Assembly (NCBI GenBank): GCA_963750735.1
Contig: CAVVRY010000011.1
Coordinates: 62,001 to 126,000, forward strand
From: JANTGF01 sp963750735
GTDB lineage: Bacteria; Bacteroidota; Bacteroidia; Bacteroidales; VadinHA17
DNA length: 64,000 nt
Direction: 5' to 3'
Position numbers and translations under genes: made by a program
Notes under the pieces: model-generated
Database searches by the model: none
The model's input: only the letters and a program-made list of their open reading frames with translations
Told to the model about the DNA's origin: nothing
Shown: piece after piece, positions 19,577 to 28,633 of the stretch
Position numbering within the stretch: the first letter of the stretch is position 1
How the letters are laid out: every line of letters begins with the position of its first letter

Positions 19577-20812
19577 TTAAAAGTCAAGACTGGGTTTAAG
19601 GTAATAGAGTTGATTATCACGGGCAAAGCGTGCCTCACCGCCACCTGTTATATTAAGCATTATAAGGCCATCCTGTTCTATCTTCCCATCTCGGACATCC
19701 TTAATTAGAGACGCAGTAGCTACAGCGGCTGCCGGGTGAATATCATTTCCTTCCAGTTTTTCAAATAAGTTTGCAGCTGCCTCTAATTCCTGGTTGGTTG
19801 CTACGGGAACTTCACCTCCGGCATCTTTCATGGCATCATAAAGCCCTCCAACGACAGGATAAGGGGGTTTTCTGTTTGATAAGACTTTTGCAACAATCTC
19901 TTCCACCTGCTGCCGGGCTAGATTATCATCCAGGGCCAGCATAGCACGTGAGTCGGCTTCCCATGCATCCCGTATTGGAGTAAATGGATGATTCTGAGAA
20001 ACCATTAATTTCATTTTATTATTCCCATACCTGCCATCAGCTATCAACCGCAAATTGGCCTCCCAGGCAGCAATGGCACCTGTACCGCTACCTATTGCCT
20101 GGTAATAGTAATCAGGTATTTTACCTATAGTGGTTACAGACGATAAAACAGTTGTACCCATTCCATCTCTGCGGGCTACATTCTTGGCTCCTCCCTCTGC
20201 TACAAACCCGGGGATTGCAGCTGCCAGGTTAGACAAATGAATGGCATCAAAATAATCGCTTCCCGTCTTGCTGACTACCAGCTTTACAGTATCATTTATG
20301 GGACTATCAAACCATAGACTATTTATATTGTCCTCAGGAACACATAACAACAATGGTATATGATTATCAGAACATACTCTGGCAAAGGCCCTGGCCGTAT
20401 TACCTGCTGAGGCAACCACCAATACTTCATTCTGCTCTGGGCTCATCCTTCCACAAACTGAATAAGCTTCTGTCTCTTTAAATGAGCAGGTTTTCATCTG
20501 AGCACCCTTTTCAGGCCAATAGCCGCTGAATGTTATCCATAAATTCTGCAATCCCAACTCTTTTGCCAGTCCATTGCTTTTATATGTAACAGGAGCCGAA
20601 GAACCTTCTAAAACTCTCTGTATAGGCAGCCAGTCAGCAAAAGTATAAAGGCCATGCTCCTTGCCCCGAAGATTAAGTTGTTTATTTTCATAAATGGCTC
20701 TGATCAGTGTTTTTCCCTCTTCTCCAGGGGATTCAAGCATCCAGCCAGAGTCTTCAAAAGTTTTTCCGCTGAGTACAGATTGGAGTATATATTTTGTGGG
20801 AGTAAATTCCAT
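19577..20812 (-). CDS. Cysteate synthase (PLP-dependent, threonine-synthase-like)
   Basis: The protein is a fold-type II PLP enzyme of the threonine-synthase superfamily. Features include the LWITFSGYWPEKGAQ block, MKTCSFKE around the likely PLP lysine, VVASAGNTARAF, AIGSGTGAIAAWEA (phosphate-binding) and a C-terminal MLNITGGGEARF. This architecture matches cysteate synthase, which converts O-phosphoserine and sulfite to L-cysteate, the precursor of coenzyme M in methanogens and of sulfonolipids (capnines) in Bacteroidota. I start it at the ATG at 20812; an in-frame ATG at 20836 would overlap the promoter -7 element. Sulfonolipid synthesis is the likely use (inference). Confidence 0.82.
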   Translation of the reverse strand: MEFTPTKYILQSVLSGKTFEDSGWMLESPGEEGKTLIRAIYENKQLNLRGKEHGLYTFADWLPIQRVLEGSSAPVTYKSNGLAKELGLQNLWITFSGYWPEKGAQMKTCSFKETEAYSVCGRMSPEQNEVLVVASAGNTARAFARVCSDNHIPLLLCVPEDNINSLWFDSPINDTVKLVVSKTGSDYFDAIHLSNLAAAIPGFVAEGGAKNVARRDGMGTTVLSSVTTIGKIPDYYYQAIGSGTGAIAAWEANLRLIADGRYGNNKMKLMVSQNHPFTPIRDAWEADSRAMLALDDNLARQQVEEIVAKVLSNRKPPYPVVGGLYDAMKDAGGEVPVATNQELEAAANLFEKLEGNDIHPAAAVATASLIKDVRDGKIEQDGLIMLNITGGGEARFARDNQLYYLKPSLDF

Positions 20813-20833
20813 GATGATTAATTTTTGGTTCTG

Positions 20834-20841
20834 CAAAAGTA
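20834..20841 (-). promoter_or_regulatory. Promoter -7 element of the cysteate synthase gene
   Basis: On the minus strand TACTTTTG matches TAnnTTTG. It lies 22 nt ahead of the ATG at 20812, supporting that start. No well-spaced -33 box was seen. Confidence 0.45.
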
Positions 20842-20932
20842 TAGAAATACTGGTTTTTAAAAAAACTTCAACTTAATCGATAATATAAATATTTCCTGAC
20901 TTTAGCCAGATGCAACTAGTTGTATTAACAAC

Positions 20933-20982
20933 CAAAAAATTTGAGAAATTCAGTACTTAAATAAATTACAAAATTTCTCAAA
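20933..20982 (-). terminator. Rho-independent terminator after the hexosaminidase gene
   Basis: On the minus strand TTTGAGAAATT pairs with AATTTCTCAAA around a ~20-nt loop and runs into a T6 tract. It lies ~95 bp after the hexosaminidase stop at 21076. Confidence 0.7.
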
Positions 20983-21075
20983 TAATATCTGGCATTTTTA
21001 GTTTAACTCTGCCCTAAAGGATATAATTCCTTTTTTAACCTAGAAGTATCTATTGTCTTTTATTAAAATTATTAA

Positions 21076-21456
21076 TTACCCTATATCAATAGTGGAAACC
21101 CGGCCTCCTCTGCCTCTTGTATCGAATGCCCTTACTTTTACCTGTCCGTTAACCTTTATCGGTGAACTGTAAAGCTCAGAGTTTTCGTCAGGCTCACTGC
21201 CATCTAAAGTATACCGAATTGTCAAACCCGGGTAAGAAATATTTGCGTGAAGAATTCCATCTTTTATCACCGCACCTGGTGGAGGTATCCGGTAATTGAA
21301 TCCGCTAAAGAGGTAATCAAGTCTTGGTAACTCTCTTTGTCCAATAGTATTTGCAAAGGTATTCCAGTCTTTGCTTATGGCTTTTTTACGTAGATCTATC
21401 ATCCTTAATATAACCCCAATCTGCCTGGCCAACCCATGCTCGTTCTGCAAATCCAA
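21076..21456 (-). CDS. C-terminal fragment of the GH20 hexosaminidase (frameshifted)
   Basis: This frame carries the chitobiase C-terminal beta-sandwich (ISYPGLTIRYTLDGSEPDENSELY, then KVRAFDTRGRGG). It should be continuous with the preceding frame: the upstream protein ends GYIKDDRST and this one resumes as RKKAISKDWNTF. Removing a single base near 21387-21392 would join them. It is therefore the last ~110 residues of the same enzyme and not a separate gene. Confidence 0.7.
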   Translation of the reverse strand: MDLQNEHGLARQIGVILRMIDLRKKAISKDWNTFANTIGQRELPRLDYLFSGFNYRIPPPGAVIKDGILHANISYPGLTIRYTLDGSEPDENSELYSSPIKVNGQVKVRAFDTRGRGGRVSTIDIG

Positions 21457-23677
21457 TTAGCTTGGGGAGATAATAATATTCCAGCATTTCTCCGCCTTTT
21501 ACTGTTTCGCTCCATATTTCCCCCTGCAATCCGAGAATATTCTTAATTGCCTCAGGCTTTAATTTTTCCATCTCATCCAAACCAGGTGTATTAAGTACCG
21601 GTCTACCATAGCCATCTTCCAGTGGGAATTTAAAAACATCATATGGAATAAAATCAAATGATTTTCTTGTATCAACTGTGCCACCCCAGCTGTGCCCGGG
21701 TTCATCCGGGTGATGATTGTAGGCCAGGTCAAAGTAGAAATTTCCTACATTACACAGAATTACTGGATAACCAGCATTTGTCAGCCTGCTGCCCAGGTCC
21801 TGGAAACCGGAAAGGCTGTTCCATATATAAAGCAGGACATTTCCATCAGAAAAATCGGGATTCGGGATCCATTTTCCACCTTCTATTGATTTCATGCCTA
21901 CTTCTTCCCAACCACCAGTTAAAAGATTTTTTTCCGTTAACATTTTGCTAACCCTGCCAAAGAAATATGAATGTAAGTTCCTCGCTATTTTATAGGAAGG
22001 GTTGTTCTTTAGAAACTCCTGGCAAATAGGCGATTTCTCCCATGACCCACGAGGTACTTCATCACCACCAGTATGAATGGTGGTAAGCGGCACATCGGCT
22101 TCTTCGTACATCTCAATAATATCATCTACAACAGTCTCGTAAAAATTATATATCGATTCTTTGCAAACACATGCTACATTATCGGTAAATCCCTGTGCTG
22201 AATAATATTCTGATTTATCATCCGGATCAATCAACCAGTATTTCTCAGCCTCCTCCTTTTTACCTTGCTTTAGCAATCGTTCATATCTTACCTGCATAGA
22301 TTTTATAGCAGCTCTGGAATGACCGGGCATATTAATCTCAGGAATAACCTCAATATGGTGTTTCCAGGCAAATGTTAGAATTTCTTTAAAATCTTCTCTC
22401 GATAAAAATCCGCTTCCATGCGAAGAGGCAGGATCTGAAAACGGACCGGAGCCATACGCAGGAATAAGCTGTTCTTTATCATCCATTGTATGTCCTCTTT
22501 TACTGCCAATTTCTGTGAGCTCGGGAAGTTCCTCTATTTCCAGGCGCCAACCTTCATCATCGGTTAAATGCAATTGCAGTTTATTCAATTTATAGAAGGA
22601 CATAATTCGAATAAACTTGAGCAAGGCTTGCTTATCGATAAAATTTCTGGACAGGTCAATGTGCATTCCTCTATATCCAAAAGCAGGGGCATCCGATATT
22701 TTTACAGCATCTATTTCAATGCTTTTTACCGGAGCTTTGAATGCATCAACCGGGATCATAGAAATAAAGCTCTGAATTCCGTAAAACACACCACTGGCTT
22801 CTGTCCCCCGGATAATTACTCCCAAATCATTGGAGGAGATTAAGTCGTATGCTTCACTATTTTCTGTTGATTCCGATGCCAGACTAAGCATTACGATATT
22901 GGGGCCGCTGTTAGCACTTTCCATAAGCATCGGTTTGCTTCCCATCAGTTTAGCCAATATTGCAGCCAGGTATTCTGCTTCATTTTTCAGGCCTTCCTGG
23001 TAATGGATCATTAAGCCCTCATTTAATACAGTTTTTCCATCAGACCTGGTTGTTTTAGCAGGAGAGGGAATAATCTTGTTCAACTCTTCTGATCCAATTA
23101 AATGGATATCCTTATTTTCTTCGAATTCCCAGCTTGCATCTGGCAGGGCAATTTTATTTTCAACTTCCGGAAAAACCTTTGCAAGGTCAGACGTAAATTC
23201 AATATGGTAGTCTTTAATAAGAAATTTGCTTATTTCTTCTCCATTTTCATCTGCATATACCATATAAAGCCCCAACGGTGCGAAAGTCTTCTTCGTTAAC
23301 CAACCCCGGTATTTAAAAGTAAGACTTTTACTTTCACCCGGTTCAAGAACAAAGCTTTCATTAGGTGAAATTTTATGAAAATCTCCATTTATCCATTCAA
23401 TGTTAACCTCATTCCCTAATGAACCAGGAACAATTGTTCTGGGAAACTGGTTAAAATAAATGGTCCATCCGGAGTTACCTAGGGTCTTTTTACCGCTATT
23501 TTCGATAAGAAATTCAACATTGCTTATTGATTCTCCCGCACCTGAATTAGAATGCAAAATAAAGCTGATGTTAATATCATCTGGTCCAGGCAGATTTGAC
23601 TGACCAGTTTTTTCATTGGTACATTGTGTCAATAATTGAGCGACCATTAGAATACTTAAAATTAGGATTTTCTTCAT
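21386..23677 (-). CDS. GH20 beta-N-acetylhexosaminidase, lipoprotein (main fragment)
   Basis: The lipoprotein signal ends at Cys19 (LLTQC). Domains in order: a CHB_HEX N-terminal carbohydrate-binding domain (about 30-170), a GH20b domain (about 185-325) and the GH20 TIM barrel (about 330-700) with the catalytic Asp539-Glu540 pair in HTGGDEVP and the GYRGMHIDLSRNF entry strand. It removes terminal GlcNAc/GalNAc from chitin- or glycan-derived oligosaccharides at the cell surface. The stop at 21386 is probably a frameshift; the chitobiase C-terminal domain follows in another frame. A promoter-like -7 element precedes it, so it may be transcribed apart from the LytTR gene upstream. Confidence 0.88.
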   Translation of the reverse strand: MKKILILSILMVAQLLTQCTNEKTGQSNLPGPDDINISFILHSNSGAGESISNVEFLIENSGKKTLGNSGWTIYFNQFPRTIVPGSLGNEVNIEWINGDFHKISPNESFVLEPGESKSLTFKYRGWLTKKTFAPLGLYMVYADENGEEISKFLIKDYHIEFTSDLAKVFPEVENKIALPDASWEFEENKDIHLIGSEELNKIIPSPAKTTRSDGKTVLNEGLMIHYQEGLKNEAEYLAAILAKLMGSKPMLMESANSGPNIVMLSLASESTENSEAYDLISSNDLGVIIRGTEASGVFYGIQSFISMIPVDAFKAPVKSIEIDAVKISDAPAFGYRGMHIDLSRNFIDKQALLKFIRIMSFYKLNKLQLHLTDDEGWRLEIEELPELTEIGSKRGHTMDDKEQLIPAYGSGPFSDPASSHGSGFLSREDFKEILTFAWKHHIEVIPEINMPGHSRAAIKSMQVRYERLLKQGKKEEAEKYWLIDPDDKSEYYSAQGFTDNVACVCKESIYNFYETVVDDIIEMYEEADVPLTTIHTGGDEVPRGSWEKSPICQEFLKNNPSYKIARNLHSYFFGRVSKMLTEKNLLTGGWEEVGMKSIEGGKWIPNPDFSDGNVLLYIWNSLSGFQDLGSRLTNAGYPVILCNVGNFYFDLAYNHHPDEPGHSWGGTVDTRKSFDFIPYDVFKFPLEDGYGRPVLNTPGLDEMEKLKPEAIKNILGLQGEIWSETVKGGEMLEYYYLPKLIGFAERAWVGQADWGYIKDDRST

Positions 23678-23721
23678 TTCTATGGAATTTTATTGGAGAT
23701 GATTTATACTGAAACAGACTG

Positions 23722-23729
23722 CAAAATTA
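23722..23729 (-). promoter_or_regulatory. Promoter -7 element of the GH20 gene
   Basis: On the minus strand TAATTTTG matches TAnnTTTG, 44 nt ahead of the GH20 ATG and just after the LytTR stop. No clear -33 box was seen. Confidence 0.4.
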
Positions 23730-23746
23730 ACACTTTGAATAAATAA

Positions 23747-24511
23747 TCACTCATCCAGCCAGGATTTAAATGCCTGCACTTTTTCCCTGCTAACGAGGAT
23801 ATTTTCATCCTCTGAATGTTTAAGTTTTAATTTCAATCTGCTGTTTGAATACACCACAATATCATCAATAGCGCTATGACTTAGAAGGTACTTCCTGTTT
23901 ACCCTAAAGAATCTCATCGGATCCAACAGCTCTTGGACTGTATCAAGAGAGAAATCAACATTCAGGTTTCTATTTTCTAAAGTATTCAAATAGGTACCTT
24001 TATCCAAACTGTAGAAAAACATAATATCATTTACCTCTATAGATTTTATGTGCTCACCCACTTTAACAACGAATCGGTTCTTATACTGGCGGTTTAACAT
24101 CCTTTTTACGTCCATCAGAACTTCAAAAGGAACAGAGTTGAAATTTTGCTTAACATGTGATTGTTTTCTAAACTTGGTAAATGCGTTTTCCAGCTCCTCG
24201 TAATCGATGGGTTTCAATAAATAATCTATACTATTTACCTTAAAGGCTTTAATCGCATATTCCTGGTAAGCAGTCGTAAAAATAATTGGACATTCAACCT
24301 GCACACTATCAAAAATTTCAAAACTTAATCCATCGGCAAGCTGTATATCCATAAATATCAGATCAGGCAGCTCATTTTCCCGGAACCATAGTATGGAGGC
24401 TTTCACAGAGTCGAGATTACCGCATATGGAGATACTATCATCCACCTTTTTTAAAAGCTCAACCATTCTTTCAAACGCGAGCTGTTCATCCTCAATTATA
24501 AGTACCTTCAT
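23747..24511 (-). CDS. LytTR-family response regulator
   Basis: A receiver domain (about 1-120) with Asp55 in LIFMDIQLADG and the acidic pair in IIEDEQ is followed by a LytTR DNA-binding domain (about 150-250; SIEVNDIMFFYSLDKG, FFRVNRKYLLSHSAID). It is the regulator of a LytS/LytR pair: its ATG is 8 bp after the stop of the (damaged) histidine-kinase gene. With the TonB receptor and TPR protein upstream it forms a characteristic Bacteroidota gene order, suggesting regulation of that receptor. Confidence 0.93.
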   Translation of the reverse strand: MKVLIIEDEQLAFERMVELLKKVDDSISICGNLDSVKASILWFRENELPDLIFMDIQLADGLSFEIFDSVQVECPIIFTTAYQEYAIKAFKVNSIDYLLKPIDYEELENAFTKFRKQSHVKQNFNSVPFEVLMDVKRMLNRQYKNRFVVKVGEHIKSIEVNDIMFFYSLDKGTYLNTLENRNLNVDFSLDTVQELLDPMRFFRVNRKYLLSHSAIDDIVVYSNSRLKLKLKHSEDENILVSREKVQAFKSWLDE

Positions 24512-24519
24512 AGAAATTA

Positions 24520-25554
24520 TTAAATAGTAGGAATTGATACAATAAACCTATCCGAAGTTTCTTCAATGATCAATGGCAAATCAGTAAAAAATGCATATCG
24601 TTCTTTGATGTTATTCAGACCAATATTAGTAGAGGTTCCGACTTGTAACTTTCTTCTGAATATTATTTCTAACAACTATATAATTATCCGAATTCGAATA
24701 AACATCAATTTTAAGGGTCTATCTTTTGCAATTACATTGTGTTTAATTGCATTTTCCAGCAACATTTGAAATGATAGAGGTATAAGCTTTCGATTCTTTA
24801 AAGAGATATCGATATCAACTTGCAGACTTTCACCAAATCGGATTTTCTGAAGAAAACATATAGAATCCAAGAACTCAATTTCATCTTTGAAATCAACTAA
24901 TTCAGTATCCTTCTGATCAAGAACATACCGGTAAATTTCCGACAATTCTTTGACAAATTTAACTGCCTTGTCAGTATCCTTACTTCAATTAGATGAACTC
25001 AATGAATTCAGGCTATTAAATAAAAAATGTGGATTCACCTGACTTTTAAGAGTATCATATTGCAAAGCAAGATGTTCATGTTTCAGTTTTTCCTGCTGAA
25101 CTGCTGCTTTTTTCCAATTCATAAAGAACTGGTAGCTACTTGTAATAAGACTCATAACAAACAAGCATCGAAAGAACTATTTTCATACTCTCAGGCTCAG
25201 GAATAAAAATGCTCTTTGAGGATTCTGGAGAAAGTTTAAGCACAATAAATGTTGCGACTAAAAACCACCAGCGTACAAAAAATTACCAGACTCAGGAATT
25301 GAACAATTAGGCGTTTTAACAGGATACTTTAGCCAGGGAATTTTCTTATCAAGATATCTCATTATTGAATTCAACCCCCTTCCATATTGGGTATCCAATA
25401 TAGATGGAGGGTAGAGAACTCATTAAGATGACTTGACCAGCCAAAGGGTTGCCCCCGCATCAGAAAAAGTCCGATGATATTTCCAATTACAAGAAGAATT
25501 AATAAGATCTCTGAATACGAGTAAAATCTTATCTATACTTTTTTTGTTAGTCAT
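24520..25554 (-). pseudogene. LytS-type sensor histidine kinase, multiply disrupted
   Basis: No intact frame exists, but the pieces are clear. From the ATG at 25554 there are hydrophobic segments (LILLVIGNIIGLFL; RLIVQFLSLVIFCTLVVF), then the His_kinase phosphoacceptor block (LKSQVNPHFLFNSLNSLSS), KFVKELSEIYRYVL, the N-box (LLENAIKHN) and a C-terminal NIGLNNIKERYAFF...TDLPLIIEE, ending at TAA 24520. Lesions include an in-frame TGA near 24989, a missing A in the AAAA run near 24711, a slip near 24650, and slips near 25165, 25258 and 25505. It is either a decayed gene or a poorly sequenced stretch. Its regulator partner follows directly and is intact. Confidence 0.8.
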
Positions 25555-25616
25555 TCTAGTTCCATCTCAAAAAAGTATAAGGTCTAAGGTTTGTAAGGTT
25601 GGAATTAAGAAGAAAA

Positions 25617-26294
25617 TTAGATTCCTGGTTTAAGAAAACTAAAGTACAAATAATTTAATTCAATTTTAATAGTTCTGCTTTCGTTTGCTTCTTCTCCCCA
25701 ATTTGGATGGATTTCACTTTCGGGAACAAATGCCTCAAATTTTTGTTCAGCCAATTCGAATATAGGTTTCGCCAGTTCCTTTCCCCCACCCATTGATTCC
25801 GGTAAATTTAATATTGTATTGGCTTCCAGGAAATAGGTCCTTGGATTATCAGGGTTTAGTTCTTTGGCTTTTTCAAATGAAGCTTCCAGTTTACCCATGT
25901 ATTCCATTCCCCTTCCCATTGGATCAACCATCATTCTTGAAGGATATAAGAGGGCCAACAAAACAAATAATTCAGACTCATCAGGAGCAATGGCAAAAGC
26001 CTGATCAAGAAACTGCTGTGCTTTATCCAATACCTTATCTTTTTTAGATAAATCCTGCTCCTCATAACTGATCATTACCAATGCATAAGATGCATAGTAA
26101 AGTGGAAGCCATTCCTCCTTTTCAGTATTGGCTATTCTTTCAAAAATATTAGCGCATTGCTGATACCCTTCAATAGATTTAGATTCATACAAGGTTATAA
26201 TTGTTGAGTTCATTGCTTTAGTGTAGCCATCGTTTATTCCATATGAATAAAACACTGACAAAATTGCGATAATTAAGGAAATTGATTTTTTCAT
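25617..26294 (-). CDS. Secreted TPR-like protein of the TonB-receptor/LytSR locus
   Basis: A short signal peptide (ends FYSYG) precedes a helical protein with TPR-like repeats (AQQFLDQAFAIAPDESELFVLLALLYPSRMM; ASFEKAKELNPDNPRTYFLEANTIL). No catalytic motif is visible. It lies between the TonB receptor and the kinase gene, all on one strand with short gaps, so it is probably cotranscribed. The combination receptor/TPR protein/LytS/LytR recurs in this phylum; the substrate is unknown. Confidence 0.8.
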   Translation of the reverse strand: MKKSISLIIAILSVFYSYGINDGYTKAMNSTIITLYESKSIEGYQQCANIFERIANTEKEEWLPLYYASYALVMISYEEQDLSKKDKVLDKAQQFLDQAFAIAPDESELFVLLALLYPSRMMVDPMGRGMEYMGKLEASFEKAKELNPDNPRTYFLEANTILNLPESMGGGKELAKPIFELAEQKFEAFVPESEIHPNWGEEANESRTIKIELNYLYFSFLKPGI

Positions 26295-26340
26295 GATATT
26301 AGAATTTATTGGTTAGAAAATTGAACATATCTAACGATTC

Positions 26341-27750
26341 TTAAAAGAGAATTGAGATTAACAATACAGCAGCCCTTTTTGTTGGTGGAATTACTGCTTG
26401 CATATCATAATATCCAGTTTCATCCACCACATTTCTGAACCTGTAACCATATACATTTTCAAATCCAAGTACGTTGGTGAAATTCAGGTGAATAATAGCC
26501 TCTTTTTTAAACACTCTGGTCAGATAAGTTAGGTTGAAACTTATATCATTGTATGATTTTGTTTTACCTGCCATAAAGGCATCACTATTTGGATTATTAT
26601 AGGGCCTGCCACTGGCAAATGAATAAGTTAAGCCGAAGAAAGTTTTTAATCTGGGGAAGAATCTCTTATATACTGCAGAAAAATTATGTGTAGAAGAATA
26701 GGATGGAATTACCATCATTGGAAAATCCTGGTAGTCTCTTTCTGATTGATTATAAGAATATGATATCCAATAGTCGGTATTTTCAAATGTTTGTTTATCG
26801 CGCCAGAAAACATCAATTCCTTTGCTCCAACCATAGCCAAGATTGTTGTAATTTCCTGGTTCAGGAGAATACATATCAAAATATTTTACCAATCCGTTAT
26901 AGTCTTTGTAATACGCTTCAACCCGAAATACCCGGTTGTTCTTCTTATACTGGTAGTTTAAAATATAATGGGTTGAATTCTCAGTTGTAAGTGCCCTGGT
27001 CATTTTGAGATAATCGTTTTCCGGGTTTTGTTGGAACATTCCATAGGCCAGAGAAATTTGACTATATTTCCCTGTTTTGTAGGCTGCAGAAACCCTGGGA
27101 GTCAGGTTTGCAGCCTTTAGGATTGTACAATACTCAGTACGTCCCCCAATTCGGATTGCAATCTTTTTTGTTAGAGTAAGTTCGGCTTCTGCAAATGCTG
27201 AAATCTGGTTATTGGAAAATGCAAGCACTACCCATATTATCCATTGAAATTTCCTGGGAGTAATTCTGGTGAATAATATCACTCCTAATTTAAGTTTTAC
27301 CTTATCCGATAAAAAGTTTGTAAGGCTTGTTTTGAGCTGTGCACTTGAGTTTACAGTTCTTAAATTATCAAAATCAATTCCTGTATTCTCTAAATCTATG
27401 TTATACCCAATACCCGTTTTAATCATCCATTTCTCATTTAACATATCACTATAGGTAGTATTGAAAAAGATGTTGTGATTTTTCATATCGATGTGCTGGT
27501 ATTTATTTTCCTCAAAATTGTCGTACATTATATCAGATGAACTGAAATTGTATGCTACAAAGGATTTTATCAGGCCATTTTCTCCAACTTTATGCCTGAA
27601 CATCATGTTTGCATCAGCTAATGTAGGTGCCTTAACCCAGTCGATGGTTGGTTTAAAAATTGCATTGGTAAGTGCATTATTGACAAGCATCCCACTGAGG
27701 GCCACCGAGGTATTTTCCCACCGTTTTAACATGAGATGCTGAAGCTCCAA
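26341..27750 (-). CDS. TonB-dependent outer-membrane receptor, beta-barrel fragment (frameshifted)
   Basis: This frame holds most of the beta-barrel of a TonB-dependent receptor and ends with a typical aromatic terminal strand (AAVLLISILF). It belongs to the 27677-28468 gene: removing one A from AAAA at 27724-27727 joins GASASHVK to RWENTSVALSG. Around 27190-27290 the translation turns strange (FTRITPRKFQWIIWVVLAF) while the neighbouring frame reads HQNYSQEISMDNMGSA, so a pair of compensating slips probably garbles about 30 residues. The transported substrate is not defined; neighbouring GH20 might suggest an aminosugar. Confidence 0.8.
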   Translation of the reverse strand: MELQHLMLKRWENTSVALSGMLVNNALTNAIFKPTIDWVKAPTLADANMMFRHKVGENGLIKSFVAYNFSSSDIMYDNFEENKYQHIDMKNHNIFFNTTYSDMLNEKWMIKTGIGYNIDLENTGIDFDNLRTVNSSAQLKTSLTNFLSDKVKLKLGVILFTRITPRKFQWIIWVVLAFSNNQISAFAEAELTLTKKIAIRIGGRTEYCTILKAANLTPRVSAAYKTGKYSQISLAYGMFQQNPENDYLKMTRALTTENSTHYILNYQYKKNNRVFRVEAYYKDYNGLVKYFDMYSPEPGNYNNLGYGWSKGIDVFWRDKQTFENTDYWISYSYNQSERDYQDFPMMVIPSYSSTHNFSAVYKRFFPRLKTFFGLTYSFASGRPYNNPNSDAFMAGKTKSYNDISFNLTYLTRVFKKEAIIHLNFTNVLGFENVYGYRFRNVVDETGYYDMQAVIPPTKRAAVLLISILF

Positions 27751-28468
27751 CTGTCATAAGTGAGATGCTTGTTTTATCCTTTTCTTCCAGTCCAAGAGTA
27801 TTAAGAGACACAATAGATGAAAGTGCCTGTCCATATTCGGCAGAATATCCGCCTGTACTGAATACTGTCTCGGAAAATAGTAAGGGAGAAAATCTACCCC
27901 TTGTTGGTACATTGGGCAATTTTGAAAAATAAGGAGTTTGTATAAGCATCCCATCCATAAATGTTTTTGTTTCATAGCTTTCACCTCCACGTACAAAAAG
28001 CATCCCTTCCTCCCCTACTTTCTGCGACCCGGGCATAGCCGCCAGAGCTCCATATATATCTCCCTGGGCACTAGGTGTTGAGGCAATATCGATTGGACTG
28101 AGAATGGATGATATTTTTTTATCACTTGCTTCAAAGGTTCCAGCTGTAATTACAACAGCATCAATTTCATTGTACAATTCTTCAAGCTTTACTTCCAGAT
28201 CAAAATTCTCCTTTTCCAGGATAAGTTCCTTTTCGAAGATTGCAAATCCTATAAAACTTATTATGAGTTTTTGATTTCCATTTAGTTCAGTTTTAAATGA
28301 GAATTTACCTTCGGGATCTGAGCTAGTACCATCATAGGAACCTTCAAAATAGATATTTGCCCCTGGAATTGGATTGGATTTCTCATCCACCACAATTCCT
28401 GAGATAGTTGACTGCGCAAAATTATTTAAGGGAAGAAGCAATAGAAATAAAATAGTAATTGGTTTCAT
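27677..28468 (-). CDS. TonB-dependent receptor, N-terminal fragment (CarboxypepD_reg-like + plug)
   Basis: After a signal peptide (ending NNFAQ) comes a carboxypeptidase-regulatory-like beta-sandwich (about 20-105; SGIVVDEKSNPIPGANIYF, GKFSFKT), then the plug domain (about 110-240) with ALAAMPGSQKVGEEGMLFVRGG and FSTGGYSAEYGQALSSIV. The frame is lost near 27724 as described for the barrel fragment. Full length would be about 709 residues. It is the first gene of the receptor/TPR/kinase/regulator run. Confidence 0.87.
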   Translation of the reverse strand: MKPITILFLLLLPLNNFAQSTISGIVVDEKSNPIPGANIYFEGSYDGTSSDPEGKFSFKTELNGNQKLIISFIGFAIFEKELILEKENFDLEVKLEELYNEIDAVVITAGTFEASDKKISSILSPIDIASTPSAQGDIYGALAAMPGSQKVGEEGMLFVRGGESYETKTFMDGMLIQTPYFSKLPNVPTRGRFSPLLFSETVFSTGGYSAEYGQALSSIVSLNTLGLEEKDKTSISLMTVGASASHVKTVGKYLGGPQWDACQ

Positions 28469-28633
28469 GATTGCTTTGATTTGATTTTAAACCAAATATC
28501 TGCCGTGACAAAACGAAAAACTATTAAAACTTACCGAAGTGTAGTATTTAATGGATGAATTGTAGAATATTGGGATTGGAAGAAAAACATTTTTCCTACT
28601 TTTAAAGCAAATACCTCAATCAATAGAATATAA

